In this document: piece by piece, positions 9,133 to 19,139 of the stretch
Layout of the letters: the number at the start of each line of letters is the position of its first letter
How positions within the stretch are numbered: position 1 is the first letter of the stretch
Assembly (NCBI GenBank): GCA_029261875.1
Contig: JAJDAL010000042.1
Span: forward strand, 124,001-188,000
DNA length: 64,000 nt
DNA from: Deltaproteobacteria bacterium
GTDB lineage: Bacteria > Myxococcota_A > UBA9160 > JAJDAL01
Direction: 5' to 3'
Notes under the pieces: generated by a model
Seen by the model: the letters and a program-made list of their open reading frames with translations, nothing else
Databases searched by the model: none
What the model was told of the DNA's origin: nothing
Translations under genes and position numbers: made by a program

Positions 9133-9162
9133 TTGACACTCGGAGTGGCTCTGGTCTAGAAG
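9133..9162 (+). promoter_or_regulatory. Putative sigma70-type promoter upstream of the IclR gene
   Basis: A perfect TTGACA (9133-9138) is followed after 18 bases by TAGAAG (9157-9162), which matches four of six consensus bases. This gives a leader of about 240 bases before the IclR start codon. Confidence 0.4.
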
Positions 9163-9208
9163 AATGTTTCACGAACTTTTCTAGTGAGCATTGGTTGCGA
9201 CATTCATC

Positions 9209-9227
9209 GGAAATGAAAACTGTTTCC
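9209..9227. promoter_or_regulatory. Inverted repeat, possible autoregulatory operator
   Basis: The half-sites GGAAA and TTTCC are separated by nine bases, about 45 bases downstream of the putative -10 box and in front of an IclR-type regulator. IclR proteins often bind short dyads near their own promoters, so autoregulation is a reasonable but unproven reading. Confidence 0.3.
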
Positions 9228-9412
9228 CTTGCGGCGCCTCGTGCGGATTTCCGCGCCCCCCCGAGACCGTTTAGCAGACAGGATGGGGACGAAATTCGTA
9301 TGGGTGCCTGGACCCGAAGAATCCAGGCGGCGTCGATCCGGAAGCTGCAGTTTCAAAAGCTCGAGTTGAAACGGGTCACGTCGTTGGGTTCGATGGGCGG
9401 AGAGCCACATCG

Positions 9413-10201
9413 ATGAGAAAGCCGAAGAGCGATTACGTCATTCAAACTGTGAGCAATGCTTTGCAGTTGTTGGAAGTCTTCCAAGGAGAAGATGAGCTTG
9501 GGGTGACCGAGTTATCCCGTCGCTTGTCCTTACACAAGAACAACGTGTTCCGACTCCTCGCGACACTCGAGGAGAAGGGATACATCGATCAGAGTCCCAA
9601 CAGCGATCGCTATCGCCTGGGTGTGCGTTGTCTCGAACTGGGGCAGTCGTTCAGTCAGGGGCGCGATTTGCTGCGCCGGGCACGGCCCATACTAGAGGGG
9701 CTATCGATCGAGACCCAGGAGACGAGTCACCTGGCCGTGCTCCAGGAGTTCGAGGTGGTTCACCTCGACGGTGTGGCGTCGCGGCAGATGGTGCTGTCGG
9801 GTTTGCGCACGGGGCTGCGGCTACCGGCGCACTGCACTGCACTGGGCAAGGTGTTGCTGGGGTGTGGCGATGATGAGCTTCGCCAAGCGTTCGACCGCGC
9901 GGTCGTTTCGTCCGGGCGTCTCGCGTCGCGCACCGAGGCGACCATCACCGATCGCGACAAGCTGTTCGAACACCTCAATGGGGTGCGGGTCCAGGGCTTC
10001 GGCCTGGACGTCGAGGAGTGCGAAGCGGGGCTGCATTGCGCAGCGGCGCCGGTTCACGATGCCAATGGCCGCATCGTGGCAGCACTGTCGGTTTCGGCAC
10101 CCTCCCTGCGCGTCGATCAAGAGAAGCTGGTGGGGGGCTTGGCGCCCGCCGCGGTGCGCTTCGCGGACCGGCTATCCGAGCAGCTCGGAGGGGTTGCTTA
10201 G
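9413..10201 (+). CDS. IclR-family transcriptional regulator
   Basis: The 262-residue protein has an N-terminal winged helix (about residues 8-75, with [25 protein letters not shown]) and a C-terminal GAF-like effector domain (about 85-255). The family-typical [13 protein letters not shown] and GFGLDVEE segments are present. Such proteins sense small catabolic metabolites as dimers. It precedes an acyl-CoA dehydrogenase gene on the same strand, so control of acyl-CoA catabolism is likely. A strong hairpin closes the gene, so it is probably a separate transcript from the dehydrogenase. Confidence 0.93.
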   Translation: MRKPKSDYVIQTVSNALQLLEVFQGEDELGVTELSRRLSLHKNNVFRLLATLEEKGYIDQSPNSDRYRLGVRCLELGQSFSQGRDLLRRARPILEGLSIETQETSHLAVLQEFEVVHLDGVASRQMVLSGLRTGLRLPAHCTALGKVLLGCGDDELRQAFDRAVVSSGRLASRTEATITDRDKLFEHLNGVRVQGFGLDVEECEAGLHCAAAPVHDANGRIVAALSVSAPSLRVDQEKLVGGLAPAAVRFADRLSEQLGGVA

Positions 10202-10248
10202 CCATCCCCGCATTCGCCGAGGCTTCGGCGATCCGCAATTTCGGCTTC

Positions 10249-10294
10249 CGCGAGAGCCGGGGTGGAGGGTACTCTGCCCCGGCTCTCCGCGTTT
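10249..10294 (+). terminator. Strong intrinsic terminator-like hairpin after the IclR gene
   Basis: GAGAGCCGGGG (10252-10262) pairs perfectly with CCCCGGCTCTC (10277-10287) around a 14-base loop. With one bulge, three more pairs extend the stem, and TTT follows. A smaller perfect hairpin (10214-10231, 7-bp arms and 4-base loop) lies just upstream, directly after the stop codon. Confidence 0.65.
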
Positions 10295-10427
10295 GACCCC
10301 CGGGCCGTGTTTTCCTACGTTTCCCCGCCGCACTCGGCTGTTTTCCCGAGGCTTTTCCCCCAACCGGTCGATGCGCTCGGTCGACAATCCCGCGCCGCGG
10401 GATCCGGGCGACGCTTGGAGCCAACGT

Positions 10428-11567
10428 ATGGATTTTGAATTCAGCGACGAGCAGAAGATTCTTCAGGATACCGCCCATCGCTTCGCGGCTGAGGAGATCA
10501 AGCCCGTCGCTGCGCAATTTGATGTGTCGGGAGAGTTCCCTAGAGAGATCATCAAGAAGGCCTGGGAGTTGGGTCTTTCCAGCACCTGTATTCCCGAGGA
10601 ATACGGTGGCGTCGGCCTGTCGATCCTCGACAGCTGCATCGTCACGGAAGAACTCGCTTGGGGTTGTTCGGGCTTCGGGACGTCCATCATGGCGAACGAC
10701 CTCGGCCTGACGCCCATTCTCGTAGCGGGCACCGACACTCAGAAGAAAGAGTGGTTCACGCCCTGCTCCCAAGAATTCAAAATCGTTTCCTTCTGTCTCT
10801 CGGAACCCGCGGCGGGCTCCGATGTTGCGGGGCTGCAGCTGCACGCCGAGAAGGACGGGGACGACTACATCCTCAACGGCACCAAGGCGTGGATCACCAA
10901 CGGCGGTGTCGCGGACCTCTACACGGTCTTTGCCACCCTCGACCGCGCGAGCCGTCACAAGGGAATCTGCGCCTTCGTGGTGCCCGCGGGAACGCCGGGC
11001 GTGAGCGCGGGCAAGAAAGAAGACAAGATGGGCCAGCGCGCGAGTGACACGTGCCTGGTTCATTTCGACAACGTGCGCGTGCCCTCCGCCCAGCGCCTCG
11101 GTGCCGAAGGCGAGGGTTTCAAGGTGGCGATGAAGACCCTCGATCGCACGCGGCCGCCGATTGGTGCGCTCGCCGGCGGTATCGCGCGTCGCGCCCTCGA
11201 TGAGTGCGTCGACTACGCGAAGGAGCGCAAAGCGTTCGGTTTTCCCATCGCGGAGTTTCAGGCGGTCCAGTTCATGATCGCCGACATGGCCAAGGAGATC
11301 GAAGCCGGCCGGCTCCTCACCCTGCGCAGTGCCTGGATGGTGGATGCGGGTATGCGGGCGTCGAAGTTCTCTTCGATCGCCAAATGCTTCGCCACCGACG
11401 CCGCCATGCGAATTGCCACCGATGCCGTGCAGGTATTCGGTGGCAATGGCTACACCCGCGAGTACCCCGTAGAGAAGCTCATGCGGGACGCCAAGCTGAT
11501 GCAGATCTACGAAGGCACCAACCAGATCCAACGCTTGGTGATCGCGCGCGAAGTTCTGAAGGAGTAG
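10428..11567 (+). CDS. Acyl-CoA dehydrogenase
   Basis: This is an FAD-dependent dehydrogenase that makes the first double bond in acyl-CoA beta-oxidation. The 379-residue length is typical. It opens with the family-typical MDFEFSDEQ and contains GTKAWITNG. It ends with the flavin/catalytic region [16 protein letters not shown], where the Glu is the expected base. The start ATG at 10428 has GGAG upstream. The same frame is open much further upstream, but that part is antisense-like and unconserved. Substrate chain length cannot be read from the sequence. Confidence 0.93.
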   Translation: MDFEFSDEQKILQDTAHRFAAEEIKPVAAQFDVSGEFPREIIKKAWELGLSSTCIPEEYGGVGLSILDSCIVTEELAWGCSGFGTSIMANDLGLTPILVAGTDTQKKEWFTPCSQEFKIVSFCLSEPAAGSDVAGLQLHAEKDGDDYILNGTKAWITNGGVADLYTVFATLDRASRHKGICAFVVPAGTPGVSAGKKEDKMGQRASDTCLVHFDNVRVPSAQRLGAEGEGFKVAMKTLDRTRPPIGALAGGIARRALDECVDYAKERKAFGFPIAEFQAVQFMIADMAKEIEAGRLLTLRSAWMVDAGMRASKFSSIAKCFATDAAMRIATDAVQVFGGNGYTREYPVEKLMRDAKLMQIYEGTNQIQRLVIAREVLKE

Positions 11568-11744
11568 CCCCCCGCTCCCGCAGTCGGGCCTTCGGCATAA
11601 CCCTTTGAAATCGCTGAGGTCCCCGCTCGGCACCCCCCGAGGTGATCTGATAGACTGCGGTGCTCCGTTCCTGCCGAGGTCCGGCGAGCGGAAGCGCTGA
11701 GCAACGGAGTCTGTGAACTCACGCGGCTTGCAGAGGTTCTCTTG

Positions 11745-13031
11745 GTGAATCAGAAAGACCAGGCTCTCGCCTATCACTCCGGTGACCGACCCGGCAAAGT
11801 CAAAGTCGTCCCCACCAAGCCTACGCTCACTCAGGAAGATCTGTCCCTCGCCTATACCCCGGGGGTCGCGGAACCCTGCCGCGCCATCGAGCAGGACCCC
11901 GAGGCCGCGTTCAAATACACCGCCAAGGGCAACCTGGTCGCGGTGGTGACCAACGGCACGGCGGTGCTGGGGCTGGGGAACATCGGCGCCCTCGCGGGCA
12001 AGCCCGTGATGGAGGGCAAAGGAGTTCTGTTCAAGCGCTTCGCCGATATCGACGTGTTCGATATCGAGGTGGGGAGCGAGGACCCCGAGGACGTGATCAA
12101 GGTCTGCGAGCTGATCGCCCCCACTTTCGGCGGAATCAATCTCGAGGACATCCGGGCACCCGAGTGTTTCGAAATCGAGCGCCGCCTGGTCGAGAGCCTC
12201 GACATCCCGGTCTTCCACGACGATCAGCACGGTACGGCGATCATCTGTGCCGCCGGCATGCTGAACGCCATGCAGGTCACCAACCGCAAGCCCGAGAACA
12301 GCAAGGCGGTTTTCCTGGGCGCGGGTGCTTCGGGCATTGCCTGCGCGCAGCTCTTCATCGACCTGGGCTTCGACCGCGACGCCGTCACCCTCGTGGACCG
12401 AACCGGCGTCATTCACGACGGTCGCACGAATCTGAATCCCTACAAGAGTCGCTTCGCGCGCAAGACATCGAATCGAACCCTGGCCGACGCCATGCGGGGC
12501 GCGGATATCTTCGTGGGTTTGTCTTCCGCGGGTCTGGTGAAACCTGAGATGGTGGCCTCCATGGCGGCCCGTCCGATCGTTTTCGCCATGGCGAACCCGG
12601 ATCCGGAGATCGACCCCGTCGAAGTGCGAAACGTGCGCCCGGACGCCGTGATCGCGACCGGGCGTTCCGATTATCCGAATCAGGTCAACAATGTGCTCGG
12701 TTTCCCGTTCATCTTCCGCGGCGCCCTCGACGTGCGCGCCCGCAAGATCAACGAGGAGATGAAGCTGGCGGCGGTGCACGCCCTGGCGGATGTCGCGCGC
12801 CTCGGTGCCACGGGGATGCCCGCAGCCGTGCGTCGCGCGTACCCGAACGAATTGTTCGAATTTGGCCCCGACTACATTCTTCCGAAACCGTTCGATCCGC
12901 GGGTACTGCTGTACGTGTGCCCGGCGGTAGCAACCGCTGCGCTCGAGTCGGGAGTAGCGCGCGAAACGATCGACCTCGATCAATATCGGACACGCCTCCA
13001 AGGCCGCGCCGACGAGATCGCCATCTTGTAA
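11745..13031 (+). CDS. NAD(P)-dependent malic enzyme
   Basis: The enzyme decarboxylates malate to pyruvate and yields NAD(P)H. The roughly 428-residue protein has the short bacterial form: the MaeB-like catalytic and nucleotide domains ([29 protein letters not shown]) without the C-terminal phosphotransacetylase-like domain. I prefer the GTG at 11745, with AGAGG at good distance, over the adjacent TTG at 11742. It ends 26 bases before the carboxylase beta-subunit gene, so the two are probably co-transcribed. Confidence 0.93.
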   Translation: MNQKDQALAYHSGDRPGKVKVVPTKPTLTQEDLSLAYTPGVAEPCRAIEQDPEAAFKYTAKGNLVAVVTNGTAVLGLGNIGALAGKPVMEGKGVLFKRFADIDVFDIEVGSEDPEDVIKVCELIAPTFGGINLEDIRAPECFEIERRLVESLDIPVFHDDQHGTAIICAAGMLNAMQVTNRKPENSKAVFLGAGASGIACAQLFIDLGFDRDAVTLVDRTGVIHDGRTNLNPYKSRFARKTSNRTLADAMRGADIFVGLSSAGLVKPEMVASMAARPIVFAMANPDPEIDPVEVRNVRPDAVIATGRSDYPNQVNNVLGFPFIFRGALDVRARKINEEMKLAAVHALADVARLGATGMPAAVRRAYPNELFEFGPDYILPKPFDPRVLLYVCPAVATAALESGVARETIDLDQYRTRLQGRADEIAIL

Positions 13032-13057
13032 AAAAGGCTGCGAGGCAGAGCCCCCAT

Positions 13058-14608
13058 ATGTCCATCGACGAGAAAATCAAAAAACTCGAAGAGCTCGATG
13101 AACGCGCAATCCTCGGAGGAGGAGAGAAGCGGATCGAGCGACAGCACGCCCAGGGAAAACTGACGGCGCGCGAGCGGATCGAACTCCTGCTCGACCCGGG
13201 GACGTTCACGGAAACCGATCGTTTCGTGACCCACCGCTGCACCGACTTCGGGATGGAAGAAAACAAGATCCCCGGCGACGGCGTGGTGACGGGTTACGGC
13301 AAGATCGACGGTCGCCAGGTCTTCCTGTTCGCCCAGGACTTCACGGTCTTCGGCGGCAGCCTGTCCGGCGCCTTCGCGGAGAAGATCTGCAAGGTGATGG
13401 ACCTTGCCACGAAGGCGGGCGCGCCGGTGATCGGCCTCAATGATGGCGCTGGGGCGCGCATCCAAGAAGGCGTGGTTTCCCTCGGCGGGTACGGGGATGT
13501 CTTCATGCGCAACGTCAAGGCGTCCGGCGTGATCCCGCAGATCTCCGCCATCATGGGGCCCTGCGCGGGCGGCGCGGTCTATTCCCCGGCCATGACGGAC
13601 TTCATCATCATGGTGAAGAACACGAGCTACATGTTCATCACGGGCCCGGACGTGATCAAGACCGTGACCCACGAAGAAGTTTCCTCCGAGGAGTTGGGCG
13701 GTGCGCAGACCCACGCCAGCAAGAGCGGCGTGTGCGACTTCGCGGTGGGGAGCGAAGAGGAGTGCATCCAGGCGATTCGCGGCCTGATGTCCTACATCCC
13801 GCAAAACAACATGGAAGATCCGCCCTTCGTACCGACGGAGGACGACACGCACCGCATGGATGCGCGCTTGCGCACGCTGGTGCCCGACAACCCGAACAAG
13901 CCCTACGACATCAAAGAGCTGATTCAATTGGTCGTTGACGACGGCGGCTTCCTGGAAGTGCACGCGGGTTGGGCAAAGAATATCGTCGTGGGCTTTGCGC
14001 GCTTCGGCGGACGTTCGGTGGGCATCGTGGCCAACCAACCGTCGCACCTGGCGGGCGTGCTCGACATCGATTCGTCGAAGAAGGCCGCGCGCTTCGTGCG
14101 TTTCTGCGACGCCTTCAACGTTCCGCTCGTCACCTTCGTGGACGTGCCGGGGTTCCTTCCCGGGACCGCCCAGGAATTCGGTGGCATCATCACCCACGGC
14201 TCCAAGCTCCTCTACGCGTTTTGCGAAGCCACGGTCCCCAAGATCACCGTCATCACCCGTAAGGCCTACGGTGGCGCGTACGTGGTCATGAACAGCAAGC
14301 ACAGTGGTGCGGATGTGAATCTCGCCTACCCCACGGCGGAAATCGCCGTGATGGGGCCCGACGGCGCGGTCAACATCGTGATGCGCGACGAGCTCGCTGA
14401 GGCGAACGATCCGGTTGCGCGCAAAGACGAGCTGGTGGCGGAATATCGGGAAACCTTCGCGAACCCCTTCAAGGCGGCGGAACTCGGCTACATCGACGCG
14501 GTCATCAAACCCGAGGAAACGCGGCCGCGCATCATCAACGCCCTCGAAATGCTCGCCAACAAGCGAGAGCAAACACCGGCCAAGAAACACGGGAACATCC
14601 CGCTCTAA
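13058..14608 (+). CDS. pccB: Acyl-CoA carboxylase, carboxyltransferase subunit (propionyl-CoA type)
   Basis: This subunit transfers CO2 from carboxybiotin to an acyl-CoA. The 516 residues match the single-chain carboxyltransferase of propionyl-/methylmalonyl-CoA enzymes, with [18 protein letters not shown] for acyl-CoA binding and AYGGAYVVM in the second half. Start ATG at 13058. The next two genes supply the biotin carboxylase and the biotin carrier, so the locus encodes a complete three-part enzyme. The substrate is most likely propionyl-CoA. An acetyl-CoA carboxylase or a methylmalonyl-CoA decarboxylase cannot be excluded. Confidence 0.9.
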   Translation: MSIDEKIKKLEELDERAILGGGEKRIERQHAQGKLTARERIELLLDPGTFTETDRFVTHRCTDFGMEENKIPGDGVVTGYGKIDGRQVFLFAQDFTVFGGSLSGAFAEKICKVMDLATKAGAPVIGLNDGAGARIQEGVVSLGGYGDVFMRNVKASGVIPQISAIMGPCAGGAVYSPAMTDFIIMVKNTSYMFITGPDVIKTVTHEEVSSEELGGAQTHASKSGVCDFAVGSEEECIQAIRGLMSYIPQNNMEDPPFVPTEDDTHRMDARLRTLVPDNPNKPYDIKELIQLVVDDGGFLEVHAGWAKNIVVGFARFGGRSVGIVANQPSHLAGVLDIDSSKKAARFVRFCDAFNVPLVTFVDVPGFLPGTAQEFGGIITHGSKLLYAFCEATVPKITVITRKAYGGAYVVMNSKHSGADVNLAYPTAEIAVMGPDGAVNIVMRDELAEANDPVARKDELVAEYRETFANPFKAAELGYIDAVIKPEETRPRIINALEMLANKREQTPAKKHGNIPL

Positions 14609-14624
14609 TGGGAAGCCAAGGTCC

Positions 14625-16142
14625 ATGTTCCAGAAGGTTCTAATCGCGAACCGCGGCGAGATCGCCGTCCGAATCATTCGCGCATGTCACGAACTCGGCA
14701 TCAAGGCCGTCGCCATCTACTCGGATGTCGATCGCGACGCCCTGCACGTGCGTTACGCCGACGAAGCCTATCCCTGCGGTCCGCCGCCGGCGTCGGAGTC
14801 GTATCTGGTTTCGGAGCGCGTGATCGAGATCGCCAAGAATTGCGGCGCCGATGCGATTCATCCGGGTTACGGCTTCCTGGCGGAGAACGGAGATTTCGCG
14901 GACGCCTGCGCGGCCGCTGGGATCACCTTCATCGGGCCCACGGGCGACGTCATGCGCAAGATGGGCGATAAGGTGACGGCGCGACAAACCATGGAAGCGG
15001 CGGGCGTCCCCATTGTGCCGGGCACGACCGAGCGCTTGAGCGACAAAGAAGCCGCTGCTTGGGCGAAGAAGATCGGCCTGCCCGTCATGGTGAAGGCCAG
15101 CGCGGGTGGCGGTGGTAAAGGCATGCGGCTCGTGCGCGAGGACAGCGAACTCGAGCAAGCGCTCGCCCGCGCACGCAGCGAAGCGAAGTCTTCCTTCGGC
15201 GACGATGGCCTGTACATCGAGAAGTTCGTCGACGAGCCGCGCCACGTGGAAATCCAAGTCCTCGCGGATTCCCACGGCAACACCATCCACCTGTTCGAAC
15301 GCGAATGCTCGATCCAGCGCCGCCACCAGAAAGTGATCGAAGAAGCACCCGCCAACCGCATGACGCCGGAGCTGCGCGAGAAGATGGGCCAGGCCGCCGT
15401 CGCTGCAGCGAAAGCCGTCGACTATCGCGGCGCGGGTACCTGCGAGTTCCTCGTCAATCCTCAGGGCGAGTTCTTCTTCCTCGAGATGAATACGCGCGTT
15501 CAAGTGGAACACGCCATCACCGAAGCCATCACCGGAATCGACATCGTGAAGGCCATGATCCGCGGGGCCGCGGGTGAGCCCCTGGGATTCGAGCAGAAGG
15601 ATCTGAAAATTTCGGGGCACGCCATCGAGGCGCGCATCTACGCCGAAGACCCGGACAACAAGTTCCTACCCTCCCCCGGCGAGATCCTCGTGTATCGCCC
15701 GGCGGGCGGGATTGGCGTTCGCGTCGACAGCGGCGTCTATCAGGGCGCCACCGTCACGGTCAATTACGATCCGATGGTGGCGAAGCTCGTCACCTGGGGT
15801 ATCGATCGCCAAGAAGCGATCGACCGCATGCGCCGCGCCCTGCGCGAATTCGTGGTGAAGGGTGTGAAGACCTCGATCCCGTTTCACCAGCAGGTCATGC
15901 GCCATCCGAAGTTCATCGAAGGTCACTACGACACGGGCTTCATCGAAACCTATATGAAGGACTTTGCGGCGGCGGAAGTGGACCCGGAAGTGCGTCGGGT
16001 GGCTCATACGCTGGCCGCCATCGCGGCCTACCGGCGCGACAAACACCAAGCGGAACGCGCCTCTTCCATTCAGACCGGTGGCGAGGGCAGTCCCTGGAAG
16101 AGCTTTGGGCGGCGTTCCCAGATGCGCGGGTCGCTCCGATGA
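14625..16142 (+). CDS. Biotin carboxylase subunit of acyl-CoA carboxylase
   Basis: The ATP-grasp enzyme carboxylates the biotin group of the carrier encoded next. The 505-residue protein begins MFQKVLIANRGEIAVRI, as is typical. It contains the glycine-rich ATP loop KASAGGGGKGM and FLEMNTRVQVEH in the active site. It lacks a fused biotinyl domain, which is the next gene. The ATG at 14625 lies 16 bases after the pccB stop, with GGAAG upstream. Its TGA overlaps the carrier's ATG. Confidence 0.95.
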   Translation: MFQKVLIANRGEIAVRIIRACHELGIKAVAIYSDVDRDALHVRYADEAYPCGPPPASESYLVSERVIEIAKNCGADAIHPGYGFLAENGDFADACAAAGITFIGPTGDVMRKMGDKVTARQTMEAAGVPIVPGTTERLSDKEAAAWAKKIGLPVMVKASAGGGGKGMRLVREDSELEQALARARSEAKSSFGDDGLYIEKFVDEPRHVEIQVLADSHGNTIHLFERECSIQRRHQKVIEEAPANRMTPELREKMGQAAVAAAKAVDYRGAGTCEFLVNPQGEFFFLEMNTRVQVEHAITEAITGIDIVKAMIRGAAGEPLGFEQKDLKISGHAIEARIYAEDPDNKFLPSPGEILVYRPAGGIGVRVDSGVYQGATVTVNYDPMVAKLVTWGIDRQEAIDRMRRALREFVVKGVKTSIPFHQQVMRHPKFIEGHYDTGFIETYMKDFAAAEVDPEVRRVAHTLAAIAAYRRDKHQAERASSIQTGGEGSPWKSFGRRSQMRGSLR

Positions 16143-16666
16143 TTTACGAAATTTCCGAGAAGAATGAAGAAACCGTTCGCGTCGAGCTGCGAGAAGCCGG
16201 CGAAGGGCTCTACGACATCACCATCGACGGCAAGACCGTCCGCGTGGATGCGGCCAAGAGCGGCAAGACCATTTATTCCATCATCGAAGATGGCCGGCAA
16301 TTCGAGGCCATGGTGGACGAACGCGGAGCCCACGGCTTCCACGTGCTGGTCGCCGGCGAACTCTTCCAATTGGAAGCCGTCGACGAACGCAGTCGGCTCC
16401 TGGCCCAACAGGCCAAGCAAGCGGCGACGGGCCCGCAGACCGTCGAAGCCGACATGCCGGGCAAGGTGGTGAAGATTGCCGCCGCCGTCGGCGAAACCGT
16501 CAGCGAAGGCCAGGGCATCATCGTGTTGGAAGCGATGAAGATGGAAAATGACATCCTCTCCCCGGTGGACGGCATCATCAAAGAGATCGCGGTCGGCGAG
16601 GGAGACACCGTGGAGGCCGGGTCGACGCTCTTCGTCGTCGAGCCGCCGGCGGAAGATGCCCCGTAG
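16139..16666 (+). CDS. Biotin carboxyl carrier protein
   Basis: This 175-residue protein has an N-terminal beta-rich part (about residues 1-85) and a C-terminal biotinyl domain (about 100-170), with the biotinylation lysine in EAMKMEND. The N-terminal part probably docks the carrier to the carboxylase, as the BT domain does in fused PCC alpha chains, although the match is loose. The start overlaps the biotin carboxylase stop as ATGA, and the last 11 bases overlap the nucleoside hydrolase gene. Confidence 0.93.
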   Translation: MIYEISEKNEETVRVELREAGEGLYDITIDGKTVRVDAAKSGKTIYSIIEDGRQFEAMVDERGAHGFHVLVAGELFQLEAVDERSRLLAQQAKQAATGPQTVEADMPGKVVKIAAAVGETVSEGQGIIVLEAMKMENDILSPVDGIIKEIAVGEGDTVEAGSTLFVVEPPAEDAP

Positions 16667-17615
16667 CGCACCGCGCCCGATTCTTTTCGACACCGATATT
16701 GGAAGTGACGTCGACGATGCCCTGGCGTTGGGTTTCGTGCTGGCGGAGCCCGCGGCATTTTCCCTGGTCGCCGTAACGACGGTTTCCGGCGACACGTGGG
16801 CGCGCGGCCAGATTGCCGGAGGGTTGCTGCGACTCGCCGGGCGCCAGGACGTCGAAGTGTGTGCGGGCGAAGCGTCTCCCCTGCTCCGGCCCCGGGCGGT
16901 GTTCGCGAACTTCGGCCACGAAGGCGCGATGATCCCGAGCGGGCCCGAAAGCGTCGTCAGCGACGAGCCCGCAGCCGAGCGCATCGTGCGCGCCGCGCGC
17001 GAAGTTCCGAATCTCGAAATCGTCATGATCGGTCCGCTCACCAACTTGGCGCGCGCCCTGGCGCTCGACCCGCAACTTCCGAAGCGCGTGGCGGGGCTCT
17101 CGGTCATGGGCGGTCACATCCGCAGCGCGCGCATCGGAGACTTCGTCGCGCCCTACGGAATCGATTACAACCTTTGCTCGGATCCCGAGGCCACGGTCGC
17201 CGTGCTGGGCGCCGGATTCACGACACGTCTCGTCACCGCGGACGTCACCCTCGCAACCTGGCTCTCGCGCGACGCGCTGAACCCGTTGCGTCAGGGGAGC
17301 CCACTCGCCCGGGAGATCGCGCGTCAGGTGGAAATCTGGGATCCGGTGCAGCGCAAACTCTTCACGGGAATCGGCGGCCAGGTGGCGCCGGACAACGTGT
17401 CCTTTCTCCACGACCCCCTCACCCTGCTCGCGCTGGTCGACGCATCTTCCCTCGGGTTCGAACCGCTTCGCATCGTGCCGACCATCGAAGGGGGTGTGCT
17501 GCGCACCCGCGAAGCGGATCCGGCCAGTGGAATGGGAAGCCCCATGGAAGTGGCGACGTCCGTCGATGCCGCCGCCGCGAGCGCGGCGATTACGGAGCGA
17601 CTGCTCCGTCTGTAG
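16656..17615 (+). CDS. Inosine-uridine preferring nucleoside hydrolase family protein
   Basis: The family hydrolyses the N-glycosidic bond of ribonucleosides. The 319-residue protein has the calcium-binding N-terminal DTDIGSDVDDALAL, the mid-protein IGPLTNLARAL and a later HDPLT, which together provide the metal and substrate ligands. It starts inside the biotin carrier gene (11-base overlap) and is probably read from the same transcript, though its reaction is unrelated. It overlaps the convergent tatC by 26 bases. Confidence 0.9.
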   Translation: MPRSAPRPILFDTDIGSDVDDALALGFVLAEPAAFSLVAVTTVSGDTWARGQIAGGLLRLAGRQDVEVCAGEASPLLRPRAVFANFGHEGAMIPSGPESVVSDEPAAERIVRAAREVPNLEIVMIGPLTNLARALALDPQLPKRVAGLSVMGGHIRSARIGDFVAPYGIDYNLCSDPEATVAVLGAGFTTRLVTADVTLATWLSRDALNPLRQGSPLAREIARQVEIWDPVQRKLFTGIGGQVAPDNVSFLHDPLTLLALVDASSLGFEPLRIVPTIEGGVLRTREADPASGMGSPMEVATSVDAAAASAAITERLLRL

Positions 17616-18369
17616 TGTCTTCGGTCTTCTTGCGCCGCGGGCTCAAGACGAACGCCACCGCGACGCCGATCAAATACAGCACCATCAGGGGCCCGGCGAG
17701 AAGCAATTGACTCACCACGTCCTGGGGGGTCAGGATCGCGGAGACGACGAAGATCACCAGGATCGCGTACTTGAAGCTCGCCAGCAGCTGCCGCGGCGAG
17801 ACGATTCCCAACATCGAGAAGAAGACGATCGCGATCGGCAGTTCGAACGCCACGCCAAAAGCCAGGAACATGCGGCTGCAGAGCGCAAACACTTCGCGCA
17901 GGGTCCAAGCCGAAGCCACGACCGAATTGTCGAAGTCCGCGAAGAAGGGAAACATGATCGGGAACACGGCGGTGTAGCCGAACGTGGCACCGCCCAGAAA
18001 CAACAGCGTCGACATGAAGACGAAGGGGACCGCCGTGCGCCTCTCGTTGGCGTAGAGCCCGGGCGAAACGAAGGCCCAGATCTGCCAGAAGATCACCGGC
18101 AGCGCGACCAGGAATCCGCCGAACAACGCGGTCTTCAAGTAGGTGAAGAAGATCTCCGTCGGCGCGATGGCTTGGAGTTTTTCGCCTTCCGGGAGTGCGG
18201 CGATGGCGGGTCGGAACAGAAAATCGAAGAGCGGTTCCCGGAACGTGTAGACGGCTACGAACCCAAGCGTCCAGGCGATCAGGATTCGAATGATCCGGGT
18301 GCGTAGCTCAGCCAGGTGTGCGGTGACGGGAACGCGCTGATCATCCACCGTCTTGACCGCTGGGCGCAC
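17590..18369 (-). CDS. tatC: Sec-independent protein translocase TatC
   Basis: TatC is the receptor for twin-arginine signal peptides in the inner membrane. The 259-residue protein shows the HLAELRTRI motif near the N-terminus, six hydrophobic segments and the conserved VSPGL/NER loop after the second segment. The start is a GTG, either 18369 (29-base overlap with tatA/B) or 18348 (8-base overlap); both keep all conserved parts. Confidence 0.95.
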   Translation of the reverse strand: MRPAVKTVDDQRVPVTAHLAELRTRIIRILIAWTLGFVAVYTFREPLFDFLFRPAIAALPEGEKLQAIAPTEIFFTYLKTALFGGFLVALPVIFWQIWAFVSPGLYANERRTAVPFVFMSTLLFLGGATFGYTAVFPIMFPFFADFDNSVVASAWTLREVFALCSRMFLAFGVAFELPIAIVFFSMLGIVSPRQLLASFKYAILVIFVVSAILTPQDVVSQLLLAGPLMVLYLIGVAVAFVLSPRRKKTEDTTDGAVAP

Positions 18370-18658
18370 GGTGCTTGGGTTTCGCAGCCTCCACGGGCGC
18401 GCCCGGCGCGCTGGCGGGAGCCTCGAGGCCCGCGGGATCGGCGGGTTGTTCCGCCGGCGCTTCCTCGGCGCGTTTATTGGTAGGCGGCGGTTCGTCGTCG
18501 GGGTCGAGGAACGATTGGCGCAGGTCCGTCGAAGCCCGGCGGAATTCCGCCATGCCGCGTCCCAGGGAGCGGGCGAGTTCGGGCAGGCGCCCCGGTCCGA
18601 AGACCAGTAGCGCGACCACCATGATCACGAGTAGCTCGGGCATCCCGATACCAAACAT
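18341..18658 (-). CDS. tatA: Twin-arginine translocase subunit TatA/TatB
   Basis: The 105-residue protein has one N-terminal membrane helix ([20 protein letters not shown]), the hinge FGPGRLPEL, an amphipathic helix, and a Pro/Ala-rich disordered tail. The FGPxxLPEL hinge is shared by TatA and TatB. Only one such gene sits beside tatC here, so it may act as TatA, TatB or both. It overlaps tatC and is probably co-translated with it. Confidence 0.9.
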   Translation of the reverse strand: MFGIGMPELLVIMVVALLVFGPGRLPELARSLGRGMAEFRRASTDLRQSFLDPDDEPPPTNKRAEEAPAEQPADPAGLEAPASAPGAPVEAAKPKHRAPSGQDGG

Positions 18659-18758
18659 GGGGAGATTCTACGCAAACGCCGGAGAATCGGCCCCTTCGGG
18701 TGCGCGCGGCATGCAGTCGGCGATCCGCGGTGATTGGACCCGGGCTCGGGTCAGCCCC

Positions 18759-19139
18759 TCAAGCCGCGTTGGCGGATAAGCGGGTGCGGACCTGCCCTCG
18801 ATCGACCTTGGCGATCAGGAACAAACCGGTCCGATGTCGCTCTTCCCCCTCCGGTCGCGACCAGACCACGCGAGCGAGCCCGTCGACGATGGGTTTCCCC
18901 TGAGCGCTGTGCAGCACCACGTGAAGCAGGCTTCCCTCCTCGAAGGCGTAGTCCCCGGCGACCTGCAGACCCGACAGCGAAAGGTCGCGGGTAAAGGCCA
19001 GTCTCCGGCGTTCGTTGGCGCGTTTGCGCGGGAAGGGCGTGCATTCCACCAGCCGGACCAACTCTTCCCGAGGCTCCCGGCGCTTGGCGCGCTGGCGAAA
19101 CGGAGATTGCGAAAACTCGAAGCTCATTTGTTGTTCCAT
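18759..19139 (-). CDS. PilZ-domain cyclic di-GMP binding protein
   Basis: The 126-residue protein carries the two PilZ ligand motifs: RREPR (RxxxR, residues 20-24) and DLSLSG (D/NxSxxG, residues 52-57). It is therefore a likely cyclic di-GMP receptor. Its ATG (19139) overlaps the stop of the HD-GYP gene as TGATG, so the two are translationally coupled and probably belong to one pathway. An internal ATG at 19127 is an alternative start. Confidence 0.85.
   Translation of the reverse strand: MEQQMSFEFSQSPFRQRAKRREPREELVRLVECTPFPRKRANERRRLAFTRDLSLSGLQVAGDYAFEEGSLLHVVLHSAQGKPIVDGLARVVWSRPEGEERHRTGLFLIAKVDRGQVRTRLSANAA

Larger units (their letters stand above)
8980..9412. other. 433-base intergenic leader of the IclR gene
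   Basis: I see no credible coding sequence here. The stretch is poorer in G+C than its surroundings. It holds a T-run after lspA, a good -35 box with a plausible -10, and a short inverted repeat downstream of them, so it is read as a terminator plus a long regulatory leader for the IclR gene. Confidence 0.55.

Noticed and set aside
9009..9416. 135-codon open frame in the IclR leader
   Set aside because: No ribosome-binding site, no recognisable pattern and an unlikely composition; promoter-like elements lie inside it.
9975..13001. Very long open frame on the minus strand (1008 codons) opposite the IclR, dehydrogenase and malic enzyme genes
   Set aside because: It lies antisense to three genes with clear family motifs, its translation is His/Arg-rich and matches nothing, and such shadows are expected in GC-rich DNA.
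17590..17615. 26-base overlap of the nucleoside hydrolase and tatC as a sign of a wrong frame
   Set aside because: The genes are convergent, and both proteins show full-length family features up to their ends.
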